Shown here: in pieces, positions 44,480 through 53,889 of the stretch
How positions within the stretch are numbered: the first letter of the stretch is position 1
Layout: every line of letters starts with the position of its first letter
Assembly (NCBI GenBank): GCA_023382385.1
Contig: JAHDVH010000003.1
Coordinates: 362,929-426,928, forward strand
Reading direction: 5' to 3'
DNA: 64,000 bases
DNA from: a bacterium
GTDB lineage: Bacteria; Electryoneota; RPQS01
Notes under the pieces: generated by a model
Databases searched by the model: none
Told to the model about the DNA's origin: nothing
The model's input: the letters and a program-made list of their open reading frames with translations, nothing else
Position numbers and translations under genes: made by a program

Positions 44480-45724
44480 TTAACCGTCTGATCGTTCGAG
44501 CGGCATCGACATGCAGCGGGGTCCGCCTAATCCGCGCACGAGTTCGGAGCCGGGAATCTCGAGCACGTCCACACCGGCATCGCGCAAGGCGCGATTCGTA
44601 TGAACGTTCCGTTCGTATGAGATGACTCGATCGGGAGCGATGGCCAGCATGTTTGAACCTGCGGAACGCTGTTCGCGAGCGGCATATCGCAGATCGCCGT
44701 TCGCCGTGCGAATCACATTCAGATCGCCGCCAAGCTCATCGCTGAGTATTTGAAGCACCGAACGGTCGTCCCTTCTGGAAATCGGCCTTCCCCCGTCGGG
44801 ATTTGCTTCGTAGCGGAGAATTGACGGGCCGTGTTCAACGACCGGAGGAAACAGCACAACAGTTCGCGGACCGACGATTGTGAATACCGTATCCAAATGC
44901 ATGTATACGCGCTCCGGCGGAATCACGACTTCGTAGACGCGTTTCGCCTGACCGGCCGCGAACAGTTTTCCCGCGACCAGTTCTATCGTCTCGCTGCGCG
45001 TGCGTTCGCTGCGACCGATAGCAATCGACTCATCGTTCAGGACAATGATGTCGCCGCCTTCAATTGTGAAGGGCCGCGCTTCCAAGTCGCTGTCGCCGAA
45101 AATGAACTTCGTTCCCGTGAACGACGGATGAAGCTCTAGGACGGTGTGCGTCACCCACGTTTCGCGAATGCGGGCCGGATAGTGAGCGTTGCAGGAAATG
45201 ACCTCATCGCGGAATACAAACGCCGGATCCCGTGTGAAGTAGGCATTCGGCAGCGGATCTATCAGGAAACGATCGTGGTGCACTTGCGCACTGGATGGCG
45301 CACTCCCGCTCGCCTGCGCGAACTCCTGCTCGGTTAAGCCGTGAAAGATCAGACGCGTTGTCGCGTCCACTGAAAAGTGATCCAGTATGGGCTTCGACAG
45401 CGCGGGATTGTGATTCAGCTCGCAGGCTTCCTGCACGAGGCGTGCACGTCCACTCTCAGAGGCGACTACGTCGTGCACGAGATCGGACAACATCAGCACG
45501 TCCACTCCGTTCTCCCGCAATACACGGCAGAATGCGTCGTGCTCCATCTGCATCTGTTTCAAGTAGGGAATATCTTCGAGGAGGAAGCCCTGAACATTAC
45601 CCGGCGTTAGTCTATCCAGTTCATCTCCAGGACGATGCACGACCAGCGCCTTCAGCGGAGAGAACTCGTTGCAAACATTAAGTCTGAAGCGCTTCAGAAA
45701 ATCCTCGCGATGGGGTGCAATCAT
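44480..45724 (-). CDS. arcA: arginine deiminase
   Basis: The 414-residue protein converts arginine to citrulline and ammonia. It has FTRDPAFVF, EGGDIIVL, HLDTVFTIV and the C-terminal catalytic cysteine in RGLGGPRCMSMPLER. Length is typical. The rest of an ADI pathway (ornithine carbamoyltransferase, carbamate kinase) is absent here. Confidence 0.95.
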   Translation of the reverse strand: MIAPHREDFLKRFRLNVCNEFSPLKALVVHRPGDELDRLTPGNVQGFLLEDIPYLKQMQMEHDAFCRVLRENGVDVLMLSDLVHDVVASESGRARLVQEACELNHNPALSKPILDHFSVDATTRLIFHGLTEQEFAQASGSAPSSAQVHHDRFLIDPLPNAYFTRDPAFVFRDEVISCNAHYPARIRETWVTHTVLELHPSFTGTKFIFGDSDLEARPFTIEGGDIIVLNDESIAIGRSERTRSETIELVAGKLFAAGQAKRVYEVVIPPERVYMHLDTVFTIVGPRTVVLFPPVVEHGPSILRYEANPDGGRPISRRDDRSVLQILSDELGGDLNVIRTANGDLRYAAREQRSAGSNMLAIAPDRVISYERNVHTNRALRDAGVDVLEIPGSELVRGLGGPRCMSMPLERSDG

Positions 45725-45737
45725 TGACTATTCTTTT

Positions 45738-45766
45738 AGTATAGTGTTTTCCGCGCTGATTTTCAA
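45738..45766 (-). promoter_or_regulatory. sigma70 promoter of arcA
   Basis: On the minus strand TTGAAA (45766-45761), 17 bases, TATACT (45743-45738). Transcription would start about seven bases before the ATG, leaving almost no leader. Confidence 0.75.
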
Positions 45767-45823
45767 GCTACTCCACGCTTTCCTGACCCTTTAACGTGGC
45801 GACTTGAACACTTGAATAATGGC

Positions 45824-45855
45824 ACGAGGGCTGCTCACTCGTGAACAGCCCTCGT
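45824..45855 (-). terminator. terminator of the efflux operon
   Basis: ACGAGGGCTG and CAGCCCTCGT enclose a second short stem TCAC/GTGA. The T-run on the minus strand is poor, so efficiency may be modest. Confidence 0.55.
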
Positions 45856-45884
45856 TATGATAAGGTCAGCGTCAGGGCGCCGAC

Positions 45885-48800
45885 TCAACTGACTTGGGGC
45901 ACCAACTCAGAAGATGTCTGTGTTTCCGTCTCGGTTTCCCAGGCCTTTTTGCTGAAACGGTCCAGCACTGTATACATTACCGGCACCAGCACGAGCGAGA
46001 GCAGCAAGGACGACAGCAGACCGCCGATAATCACGACACCCATGCCTGCGCGCATTTCGGAGCCGTCGCCGAGCGCCAGCGCTAAGGGAAGCATACCCAC
46101 CACCATCGTCAGCGTTGTCATGATGATCGGACGCAGTCGTCGCGGACCGGCTTCCAACAACGCTTCATGTGCCGTACGCCCTTTATGCCGCAGTTGGTTG
46201 GTCAAGTCGACGATTAGAATACCGTTCTTAGTGACCAGTCCCATCAGAATCAACAATCCGATCATCGAGAACATCGAGAGTGTGTAGCCCGTCAAAGCCA
46301 GACCGAGGAACGCTCCCACAATCGCGACAGGCACCGAGAACATCACCACGAAGGGATATATGTAGCTTTCATACAGCACGACCAGAACCATGTAGATGAA
46401 CAGAATGGACAGGAAGATCGCCTGCACCATATCCGTGATCATCGTGCGCATGTTCTCGACGTCACCATAGGCGAAGAACTGCACTCCCTGCGGCGGGACA
46501 TACTGAGCCATTTGGAGATCAAATTCCCCCTGCACTTCTCCGAGTGAGCGGCCAACGACGTTCGCAGATACCGTGACAAGCCGCTGGCGATCCTTGCGCA
46601 TGATGGACGAAGGACCGCTCGTGCGTTCTATGTCAGCGACATCACCCAGTCTCACCATCTGCCCCGCTCCGTTCTTCACTCCGATTTCCGCGACCTTGCT
46701 CGGATCATTTCGATACTCGGGCGTCAGCAGAGAGCGGATGTCCACTTCAATTTCGCCGGTGCGAAATCGCGTAATGATATTTCCATTGACGGCGCTGCGC
46801 AATGCGTTTGCGACTTGACCGGGCGTCAACAAACTTGACGCGGCGCGCTCGCGATCCACGACAATTTTCAGCTCCGGCGCACCGAGTTGGTAGCTTGATT
46901 GAACGTCGCGCGCACCCGGCACCTGACGCAGGACACTCATGGCGTAGTCGGCGGCGACCTGCACGCTGTCGAGGTTCTGTCCGCGCACTTCATATTGAAT
47001 AGGTGCGGCGTTTGCCATTCCGAACATACCGATGTCGCTGATTCGAGTTTCAAGGCCGGGCATGTCTTTGCAGAACTGAACAATCTGATTTTGCGTCTCG
47101 GTCGTGCTCTGCTTGCGTGCATCGCGCGGCCTGAGTTTCACCTGGATGCTGCCCAGTCGCGGACTCTCTTCAAGTCCCCACTCCGACTCTTGCAGCCCGA
47201 TCGTGCTCATGACCTGTTCTACTTCGGGGTGCGAGTCAAGAAAGCTCTCGACGCGGGACATGACTGCGCTGTTTTCTTCGAGCGTCGAGCCCAGCGGCAT
47301 CTTGGTGAAGATCGCAAACTCGCCGCGATCCATCGGCGGCACAAAGTCACTGCCGATAAATCCAAGCGGGATGAGAGCTATCGAAAAGATCATCGCCGCC
47401 GTGACCATGCTGAAGACGGCAAGACGGTGCGACAGTGCCCAGCTCAACACTCCTCGATAGCGTCTTTCCAGAACGGCGAATCCTGCTTCAAACCGGCGGG
47501 CAAAACCGCGCATCCATTTCTCGCCGTGAACATTTTCCGCGCTGTTCAAGCGACTTGCCAAGAGAGGTGTCACCGTGAACGAGACGATCAGCGACATGAC
47601 CAGCGCGGTCACAAACACAACCGAAAACTCGCGGAATATGTTGCCGACAAGTCCTTCAACGAATGCTATAGGCAGGAATGTCACCACGTCGACCATCGTA
47701 ATGGACACCGCCGCGAGGCCGATCTCATTTCTCCCTTTGATGGCAGCTGTTCGGGGGTCCGCCCCTCGCTTCAACCATTGATGGATGTTTTCGAGCACGA
47801 CGATTGAATCGTCGACAAGCACACCGATCACTGTGCCCAGCGCCATCATCGTCATCAGATTCACCGAGAAGTTGAACAACTTCATCGAAATGAACGTCGA
47901 GACAATTGAAATCGGAATCGCAATCAACACTATCAGGGAATTGCGCATTGAATGCAGGAACACGAGCAGGACCAGGGCAACTGTGATGAGCGCCTCTGCA
48001 ATATTGCGCTGAACCTCTTTGATAGAGTTGCGGTTAAATATTGTGATGTCCTGACCGATCTCGATCGTGACGCGTGTGCCGTGCTCCGCCGACACCGCAT
48101 CCAAAACCTTGCGAACGCGTTCAGACGTGCGCACGCTGTTTGCCTGTGCCTGCTTGACGATTTGAATTCCCAACGCGGATGTCTTGTCCAATCGCGTGAG
48201 CGAGCGGTCTGACTTCACCGTATCACTGACCTGCGCGACATCCCGCAGGTAGATGGCTGACCCGTCGGCGAGTGGAAGACGCGTCAATTCAATTTCGTGA
48301 AGTGCTTCATACTTTCCGGACAACCGAATCGTATAATCCTGCGATTGCGAATAGACTTTCCCCGCCGGAACATCCAGATTGTCCGCGGCCAGATACTGAT
48401 TGAACTCTGTCAACGAGAGTCCGTGTGTAGCGAGCTTTTCGGGATCCACTGCAATCTGGATTTCACGTTCCGCCGCTCCTGTGATGACGACTTGACCGAC
48501 TCCATCCACCTGCTCGAGTCTCGGACGAATGACCTGATCCACAAAAGTGAAGAGGTCCGGCTGGGACATTTCGCTGGATACCGCAAGGCGTAAAATCGGA
48601 AGCTGACCGAGGTCGGCTTTGAAAATCTGCGGTTCTTCGGCATCGTCCGGTAAAAGCGCACGCACTGTAGTTATCATCCGCTGCGTTTCCTGGAGGACGA
48701 CGTCCGCATCCGCAGACATATCGAACTCCAGAATGACAACGGAAGCATTCTCGCGATTGACAGAGCGGATGTGCTTGAGCTTGTTCAGTGACACGACGGC

Positions 48801-49007
48801 GTCTTCAATCGGACGCGAGACCATCGTTTCAACTTCCTGCGGGCCTGCGCCCGGCCAGATGGTCACAACGGTGACGTACGGCCAGTTCATCGTCGGGAGC
48901 AGGTCCACCGGCAGCCGCTGGTAGAGCATGATGCCCAGCACCGCAATCGCCAGGAAGAACATGGCTACTGCGCTGGGCCGCTTTATCGATAGTTCGGTAA
49001 TAGTCAT
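45885..49007 (-). CDS. RND multidrug efflux pump, inner-membrane transporter (AcrB/HAE1 family)
   Basis: The 1040-residue protein has the RND layout: TM1, periplasmic porter domain, TM2-6, second porter domain, TM7-12. MTITELSIKRPSAV, VLVDDSIVVLENI (proton-relay aspartates in TM4) and the GXD-like segments are present. It expels hydrophobic compounds by proton antiport as a trimer with the adaptor and TolC-type proteins encoded upstream. Seven bases separate it from the adaptor gene. Confidence 0.95.
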   Translation of the reverse strand: MTITELSIKRPSAVAMFFLAIAVLGIMLYQRLPVDLLPTMNWPYVTVVTIWPGAGPQEVETMVSRPIEDAVVSLNKLKHIRSVNRENASVVILEFDMSADADVVLQETQRMITTVRALLPDDAEEPQIFKADLGQLPILRLAVSSEMSQPDLFTFVDQVIRPRLEQVDGVGQVVITGAAEREIQIAVDPEKLATHGLSLTEFNQYLAADNLDVPAGKVYSQSQDYTIRLSGKYEALHEIELTRLPLADGSAIYLRDVAQVSDTVKSDRSLTRLDKTSALGIQIVKQAQANSVRTSERVRKVLDAVSAEHGTRVTIEIGQDITIFNRNSIKEVQRNIAEALITVALVLLVFLHSMRNSLIVLIAIPISIVSTFISMKLFNFSVNLMTMMALGTVIGVLVDDSIVVLENIHQWLKRGADPRTAAIKGRNEIGLAAVSITMVDVVTFLPIAFVEGLVGNIFREFSVVFVTALVMSLIVSFTVTPLLASRLNSAENVHGEKWMRGFARRFEAGFAVLERRYRGVLSWALSHRLAVFSMVTAAMIFSIALIPLGFIGSDFVPPMDRGEFAIFTKMPLGSTLEENSAVMSRVESFLDSHPEVEQVMSTIGLQESEWGLEESPRLGSIQVKLRPRDARKQSTTETQNQIVQFCKDMPGLETRISDIGMFGMANAAPIQYEVRGQNLDSVQVAADYAMSVLRQVPGARDVQSSYQLGAPELKIVVDRERAASSLLTPGQVANALRSAVNGNIITRFRTGEIEVDIRSLLTPEYRNDPSKVAEIGVKNGAGQMVRLGDVADIERTSGPSSIMRKDRQRLVTVSANVVGRSLGEVQGEFDLQMAQYVPPQGVQFFAYGDVENMRTMITDMVQAIFLSILFIYMVLVVLYESYIYPFVVMFSVPVAIVGAFLGLALTGYTLSMFSMIGLLILMGLVTKNGILIVDLTNQLRHKGRTAHEALLEAGPRRLRPIIMTTLTMVVGMLPLALALGDGSEMRAGMGVVIIGGLLSSLLLSLVLVPVMYTVLDRFSKKAWETETETQTSSELVPQVS

Positions 49008-49013
49008 ACTTGT

Positions 49014-50060
49014 TTACTCCAGCGTCAGATTGATTTCGGAGCCTTGCGACAACAGCTGGTTTCCTGTCACGATGACGGTGTCCCCTGCCGCAAGACCGCT
49101 GATGGCAATCCGGTCTTCCATCGTGCCCAAGATCCGCACGATCTTTTTCGCCGCCTTGTTTCCGTTCGCCACAAACACGATGGTGCGTCCCACGTCCGGC
49201 AGTGTTGCGGCACGAGGCACCACTAAGCTGCTCTCGTCCACTCCCGCAAAGATCTTTGCGCGCGCAAACATCCCTGATTTCACACCCTCTATTCCATTCA
49301 TGGTCAGTTCGACCGGAAACGTTCGTGCACCTTGCATGGCGCGCGCGCCGATTGAAGTGACCTCTGCCGCAAAGGTGTCACCGAGCGCTTCCACAAAAAC
49401 CGCTGCCGGCGCTCCGATCTGAATGAACTTGAGTTCGGATTCAGAGATCTGAAGTGGAAGTTTCAGCTCACTGATATCGACCAATTGAAAGACCGGCTGA
49501 CCTCTGTCAATCATCTGTCCGACTTCCGTCAGGCGCGCGGTGATCGTTCCGGCAAAGGGGGCACGAATTGTGGCTTCTTCATAGGTTTTCTTGGCCGCAC
49601 GGTATTGCACTTCCGCGGACTTCCTGCCAAGACGTGCGTTCTCAAAATCCGATTCCGAAACGCTCTTCTCATTGAACAGCTTCTCAACGCGCTCGAAGTC
49701 CAACCGTGCCTTCTCAAATGCGATTTTGGCTCGCTCGGCATCCAGTTCAAGCAGTTCGTCATCCAGCCTAAGCAAGGGCTGGCCGGCCTTCACAACGGTG
49801 CCGACATCCGCGTAAACGTGCTCAATCTGTCCTCCGACTTCGGCGGAGAGAACAGATTCACGACGGCCCAGTAACGTTCCACTCTTCTCCACGAATAGTT
49901 CGAAGGGTTCTGTCTCCAGCACGAAGCCGCTGACGGGAATCACCGACGCATATGCAGTCTGGGCGATGTCGCCGTGCGCGTCCTTGAGCGCCTTGCCGGT
50001 CACGATCGCAACGACAAGGCCGATGAACGTCGTTAGTGTGATAATTCGCGTTCTACTCAT
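49014..50060 (-). CDS. RND efflux periplasmic adaptor (membrane fusion protein)
   Basis: The 348-residue protein has an N-terminal anchor helix, a barrel-sandwich lipoyl domain (EVGGQIEHVYADVGTVVKAGQPLLRLDD, residues about 70-97) and a helical hairpin rich in charged residues (AKIAFEKARLDFERVEKLFNE), as in AcrA/MdtA. It links the pump with the outer-membrane channel. Confidence 0.93.
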   Translation of the reverse strand: MSRTRIITLTTFIGLVVAIVTGKALKDAHGDIAQTAYASVIPVSGFVLETEPFELFVEKSGTLLGRRESVLSAEVGGQIEHVYADVGTVVKAGQPLLRLDDELLELDAERAKIAFEKARLDFERVEKLFNEKSVSESDFENARLGRKSAEVQYRAAKKTYEEATIRAPFAGTITARLTEVGQMIDRGQPVFQLVDISELKLPLQISESELKFIQIGAPAAVFVEALGDTFAAEVTSIGARAMQGARTFPVELTMNGIEGVKSGMFARAKIFAGVDESSLVVPRAATLPDVGRTIVFVANGNKAAKKIVRILGTMEDRIAISGLAAGDTVIVTGNQLLSQGSEINLTLE

Positions 50061-50075
50061 CTATTTCTCCTGATT

Positions 50076-51383
50076 TCAATTTGCAAAGGGGGATTGACCG
50101 AGAGCGAGTCTCAATCTGGCTGCGGCGAGCAGCCTGCGATAGTTGGCGTCTGCGAGGGAAACACGCGCCGTCAATTCGTCCAGCTGCACTGCATCCATTT
50201 CCAGCGGCGTGACTTGCCCCTGCGCAAACTTCGTTTGAGCGATACGGCGGGCCTCTTCGGCGAGCTGCACCGCGAGCCGTGCGGCCGATTCATTCTCCTG
50301 CGCGGTCTTCAGATCCTTGGCAGCGGATTCATACTGCAGCCGCGCCCCGCGTTCGGCCTGCGCAAGATCCAGTTCGGCGCGCCGCCAGTCGGCCTTGTAT
50401 TGGAGCGCCTTGCCGTGCGTCGCACCGCTGCTCCAGATCGGGATTGTCAATGACACTCCCGCGTAGAGGGCCGAGTAGTTGTTGCGTGGATGCACATCCC
50501 ACTCATTGTTCTGCCACTGCCACTGATACTTTAACTGACCGCCGAGAACCGGCCAGCGAGCATTGCGATAGATGACGTAGAGATTTTCCTGCGCCACGGC
50601 GGCGTTGCGCAATGCCATGATATCGTCACGCTCCTTCAGGTCCGACTCGACTTCCGCCGTGTCCACGCCCAGGGCGTATTCAGCCAAACTTCCTTCGATT
50701 TGGAAGGTCGTATCTATCGGGACTCCGAGATATTCCCGAAGCGAAAGCTCCGCGAGCTGCAGATCGCTGCGGGCGCGGTCCAGTTCAGGTCGCTGGTTTT
50801 GCGCCTGAACTCGTACTCGCAGAACATCATAGTCGCTTAGCAAGCCGACGTCGCGCATGCGCTCAGCGCGTTTCAAGGAACTGTCGCTTACCGCGAGACT
50901 CAACTCGCGCGCGCTGACCACATCGCGCATTAAGAGCACCGTCCAGAAGCGCTGCATGACATCGAGTTCAGTTTGCGACTCCTGCCGTTCCACTCCATGC
51001 TTGGCGGCCAATGTGTAGGCTTTTGCACCACGCACGCCCGCTGCGATACGACCGAACGTGAGGAGAGGCTGATTCAAGGTTACGTTTGCTTGAAGCGCAT
51101 TTTCCTGATCAAGCTCGAGAGCTGCAAAATCGCCGGTCTCGGGATTGGGGAAGAAAATCTTGCCTTTCTTGAGCGCGCGTTGATAGCCGACATGTCCTTC
51201 TATCTGCGGCAATGCGTTTGACCATGCTTCGTCCAATTGTCCGCGTGCCTTCTGCTGCTCAATTCGCGGTCGTTGCTGTGCAAGCGAGCGTGACTTGGCG
51301 ATGGCAATCGCTTCGTTCAGCGTCATGCCGTTTGCGGCAGTCACCACAGCCAGTAAAAGCGTCAGAAATCCGAATTGTCTCAT
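50076..51383 (-). CDS. TolC-type outer-membrane efflux protein
   Basis: From the ATG at 51383 (ribosome site GAGGGGGTG) the 435-residue product has a signal peptide (MRQFGFLTLLLAVVTAANG) and two repeats of TolC-like coiled-coil and barrel segments (MTLNEAIAIAKSRSLA; LTIPIWSSGATHGK). Its ATG overlaps the regulator stop by four bases. It forms the exit duct of the pump. Confidence 0.92.
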   Translation of the reverse strand: MRQFGFLTLLLAVVTAANGMTLNEAIAIAKSRSLAQQRPRIEQQKARGQLDEAWSNALPQIEGHVGYQRALKKGKIFFPNPETGDFAALELDQENALQANVTLNQPLLTFGRIAAGVRGAKAYTLAAKHGVERQESQTELDVMQRFWTVLLMRDVVSARELSLAVSDSSLKRAERMRDVGLLSDYDVLRVRVQAQNQRPELDRARSDLQLAELSLREYLGVPIDTTFQIEGSLAEYALGVDTAEVESDLKERDDIMALRNAAVAQENLYVIYRNARWPVLGGQLKYQWQWQNNEWDVHPRNNYSALYAGVSLTIPIWSSGATHGKALQYKADWRRAELDLAQAERGARLQYESAAKDLKTAQENESAARLAVQLAEEARRIAQTKFAQGQVTPLEMDAVQLDELTARVSLADANYRRLLAAARLRLALGQSPFAN

Positions 51384-52006
51384 GCAGTCACCCCCTCTGC
51401 GAGTTCCTGTTTGCGTTTGTCCGTGACGATGGCATCGTAGACAAGTTTGCATGTGTATTCGATAATCTTGTAGGCTTGTTCGGGGTTTTCATAGCGTGTC
51501 GTGCAAGTGCCGCGATACAGCGCACTGATCGCTTCTGCAATCAAACGGGTATCGAAATGCTTAAAGCGTCCTTCACTCACACCACGTTCCAGAAGCTGTG
51601 TGATGACGTTCACCCAATTCTTGTGATTGCGGTCAAGTGCTTCGGCAACTTCAGGGTATTTCGCGCTCATGCTGACAAACTGTTGAAACAGGAGGTCAGG
51701 CAACGGGTCATTGGCCTTTTGCTCATATAAGAATCGATGTGCGAGATAGAGGGCTTCCGGGCCAAGCTGAGTGTCCTGGGCCATCTGAATCACCGCGCTT
51801 TGGCTTTGGTGTTCGAACTGCTCTGCCAAAGCAATCAGGATTTGCTCTTTTGAGGGGAAATACCAGTAGATAGCGCCTTTGGAAAGTCCGGCTTCGCGGG
51901 CGATTTCGTCTACTGAAGTCTTGTCGTATCCTTTGGTGGCGAACAGGCGTCCTGCGGCGACAAGGATTTGTTCGAGGCGTTGGTCTTTAAGCAGATGTTC
52001 TGTCAT
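51380..52006 (-). CDS. TetR-family repressor of the efflux operon
   Basis: The 208-residue protein has an N-terminal HTH (TKGYDKTSVDEIAREAGLSKGAIYWYF, residues 24-50) and a helical ligand domain. It heads the operon it is likely to repress, with two operator-like palindromes at its promoter. Ligand unknown, presumably pump substrates. Confidence 0.94.
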   Translation of the reverse strand: MTEHLLKDQRLEQILVAAGRLFATKGYDKTSVDEIAREAGLSKGAIYWYFPSKEQILIALAEQFEHQSQSAVIQMAQDTQLGPEALYLAHRFLYEQKANDPLPDLLFQQFVSMSAKYPEVAEALDRNHKNWVNVITQLLERGVSEGRFKHFDTRLIAEAISALYRGTCTTRYENPEQAYKIIEYTCKLVYDAIVTDKRKQELAEGVTA

Positions 52007-52017
52007 TTTGTCTCCAA

Positions 52018-52092
52018 ACCGACTGGTCAGTCAATTGGGTGACAATCTACGCTCTTCATTTTTCAGTGTCAATAGCAAACCGACCAGTCGGT
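52018..52092 (-). promoter_or_regulatory. TetR-controlled promoter with two flanking operators
   Basis: ACCGACTGGTCAGT (52018-52031) and ACCGACCAGTCGGT (52079-52092) share a 6-base-arm palindrome. Between them on the minus strand lie TTGACA (52072-52067), 17 bases, TAGATT (52049-52044). Binding at both sites would cover both ends of the promoter. Confidence 0.75.
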
Positions 52093-52234
52093 CAAATATT
52101 TAACTATTTGTATTTTATGCATAAAATAGAATTCTTGAGATTTTCGAGAGGCATTTTGCGGTTGTTCTGCTGCGCTCGGACCGAGGTGGTGTTGGGCACT
52201 TTGACGCCCTTAAATCAGTCAATAAGTCCTGTAG

Positions 52235-52263
52235 TTGATTGCGGATAAGACTTTGTGTATCTT
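52235..52263 (+). promoter_or_regulatory. promoter of the glutamine-synthetase family gene
   Basis: TTGATT (52235-52240), 17 bases, TATCTT (52258-52263). The leader of about 115 bases contains CCGGAGC (52281-52287) and GCTCCGG (52321-52327), which can pair and enclose a smaller ACTC-GAG-GAGT hairpin. No known glutamine riboswitch pattern is recognised. Confidence 0.5.
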
Positions 52264-52386
52264 TTCACAGGTGCCTGAGACCGGAGCACGGGACTCGAGG
52301 AGTTGCCCCGATTTTGAGCGGCTCCGGACTCAAGGACGGCCCTTTTCGTCGAGACCATTAGAATACCTATAGACAACCCGGAAACC

Positions 52387-53811
52387 ATGAATCGCGATAC
52401 TACACTCCCGACATCGCTTGCCGCAACACGCAACAGCACTTTGATTGAACCTGCATCGCGAATCGAACGCCTGTTAGGCAAGTCGGCGTCCAAATGGACA
52501 GAGCACGATCTTGCCAATGTATTTGTCACATTGAATCTTCGTCAAGTGTCGCTCATGCATGTTTGCGGAGACGGCATGTTGAAGACGCTCGACTTTGCGC
52601 CACGTGACCATAATCACTTCATGCAAATTGTCCGATACGGCGAGCGCGCTGACGGATCGAGTCTGTTCCCCGGACTCGGTATTGCATCGGGCGCCTCGGA
52701 TATAGTCTTGAAACCGCGCCTCGAAACGGCATTTGTCGATCCGTTCTCCCGCGAGGGGACACTGGCAATTCTGTGCGGCCACATTACGCGCGAGGGCAAA
52801 CCGCTCCCGCAGTCTGGTGATTCGGTTGTTCGCCGCGCCTACGACTTGTTGCTTAAGGAGTCAGGTTACGAATTGCACGCACTCGGTGAAATCGAGTATT
52901 TCATCGGCCACCACGCTGCGGACAACGTGGACGTGACAAATGAAGATCGCGGCTATCACGCCAGCGCCCCGATGGTGTTTGGACAGGAATTGCGCCGACG
53001 CGCGCTGACACTGCTGGCGGAAATGGGAGTTCCGGCGAAGTATGCTCACAGTGAGGTGGGATTTGCCGGAGCGGAGAGCGACTCCGACCTGACGTGGGAA
53101 CAGCACGAGATTGAGTTGGCGCTAAGGCCACTGCCTGAGGCCGCTGACTCCGTCGCTCTGACTCACTGGGTCTTGCGGAATCTCGCTCACGAAGCAGGTT
53201 TGCGCATCAGTTTCGATCCTGTGGTGAAACGCGGGCACGCGGGAAGCGGCATGCACTTCCACCTTGCCGGTTATCGGGATGGACAATACCTAACTGTGCT
53301 GGAAGCCGGCGGAAAGGTCAGTAAATACGCGGAAGTATTAATCGCAGGGCTACTGAAACATGGTTGTGCGCTGATGGTCTTCGGGAATCGCACCAAGAGC
53401 TCGTTCGTGCGGCTCTTTCAAGGAAAGGAGTCTCCTGCGGGAGTGACTTGGGGGCAGTATAACCGCAAGGCTCTTGTGCGTCTGCCGATTATCACCAAAG
53501 ATGCGGACGGCGGCACCGTCACAGCGGAGACGGTCGAATTCCGGCTTCCGGACGGCTCGGCGGTTCCGCACTTCCTGCTGGCGGGCATCGTGCAGGCCGC
53601 TCGGGCTGCGAACTCGTTCACGGATCGTTCCAAGCTGCTTGACAGCCTGCGTGCGGACGCCAAGGATACCGTTGCAAGCAAGTCCATCCCGCGAGGATTC
53701 GCCGAGATTGCCGAGCTGCTGGAGCAGGAGCGCGCGGTATTTGAGGCCAACGACGTTTTCTCTCCCGTGCTGATGGATGCCGAGATTGCGCGTCTGAAGT
53801 CTGCCGGATAA
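52387..53811 (+). CDS. glutamine synthetase family protein
   Basis: The 474-residue protein keeps the catalytic layout of GS: ELHALGEIEYF, the ATP/metal part HAGSGMHFHLAGY and the RLPIITKD/TVEFRLPDGSAVPH end. It lacks the usual adenylylation tyrosine region and its N-terminal domain diverges from GlnA. It may be a true glutamine synthetase or a gamma-glutamyl-amine ligase. It stands alone between two terminator or operator regions. Confidence 0.85.
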   Translation: MNRDTTLPTSLAATRNSTLIEPASRIERLLGKSASKWTEHDLANVFVTLNLRQVSLMHVCGDGMLKTLDFAPRDHNHFMQIVRYGERADGSSLFPGLGIASGASDIVLKPRLETAFVDPFSREGTLAILCGHITREGKPLPQSGDSVVRRAYDLLLKESGYELHALGEIEYFIGHHAADNVDVTNEDRGYHASAPMVFGQELRRRALTLLAEMGVPAKYAHSEVGFAGAESDSDLTWEQHEIELALRPLPEAADSVALTHWVLRNLAHEAGLRISFDPVVKRGHAGSGMHFHLAGYRDGQYLTVLEAGGKVSKYAEVLIAGLLKHGCALMVFGNRTKSSFVRLFQGKESPAGVTWGQYNRKALVRLPIITKDADGGTVTAETVEFRLPDGSAVPHFLLAGIVQAARAANSFTDRSKLLDSLRADAKDTVASKSIPRGFAEIAELLEQERAVFEANDVFSPVLMDAEIARLKSAG

Positions 53812-53837
53812 CGCATCAGCGGCTTGCACAAAACTAT

Positions 53838-53869
53838 GAAGCCCCGGCATTTCGCCGGGGCTTCCTTTT
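53838..53869 (+). terminator. intrinsic terminator
   Basis: GAAGCCCCGGC and GCCGGGGCTTC pair perfectly around ATTTC, followed by CTTTTG. Confidence 0.92.
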
Positions 53870-53889
53870 GAGTTTATGATACGAGTAGT

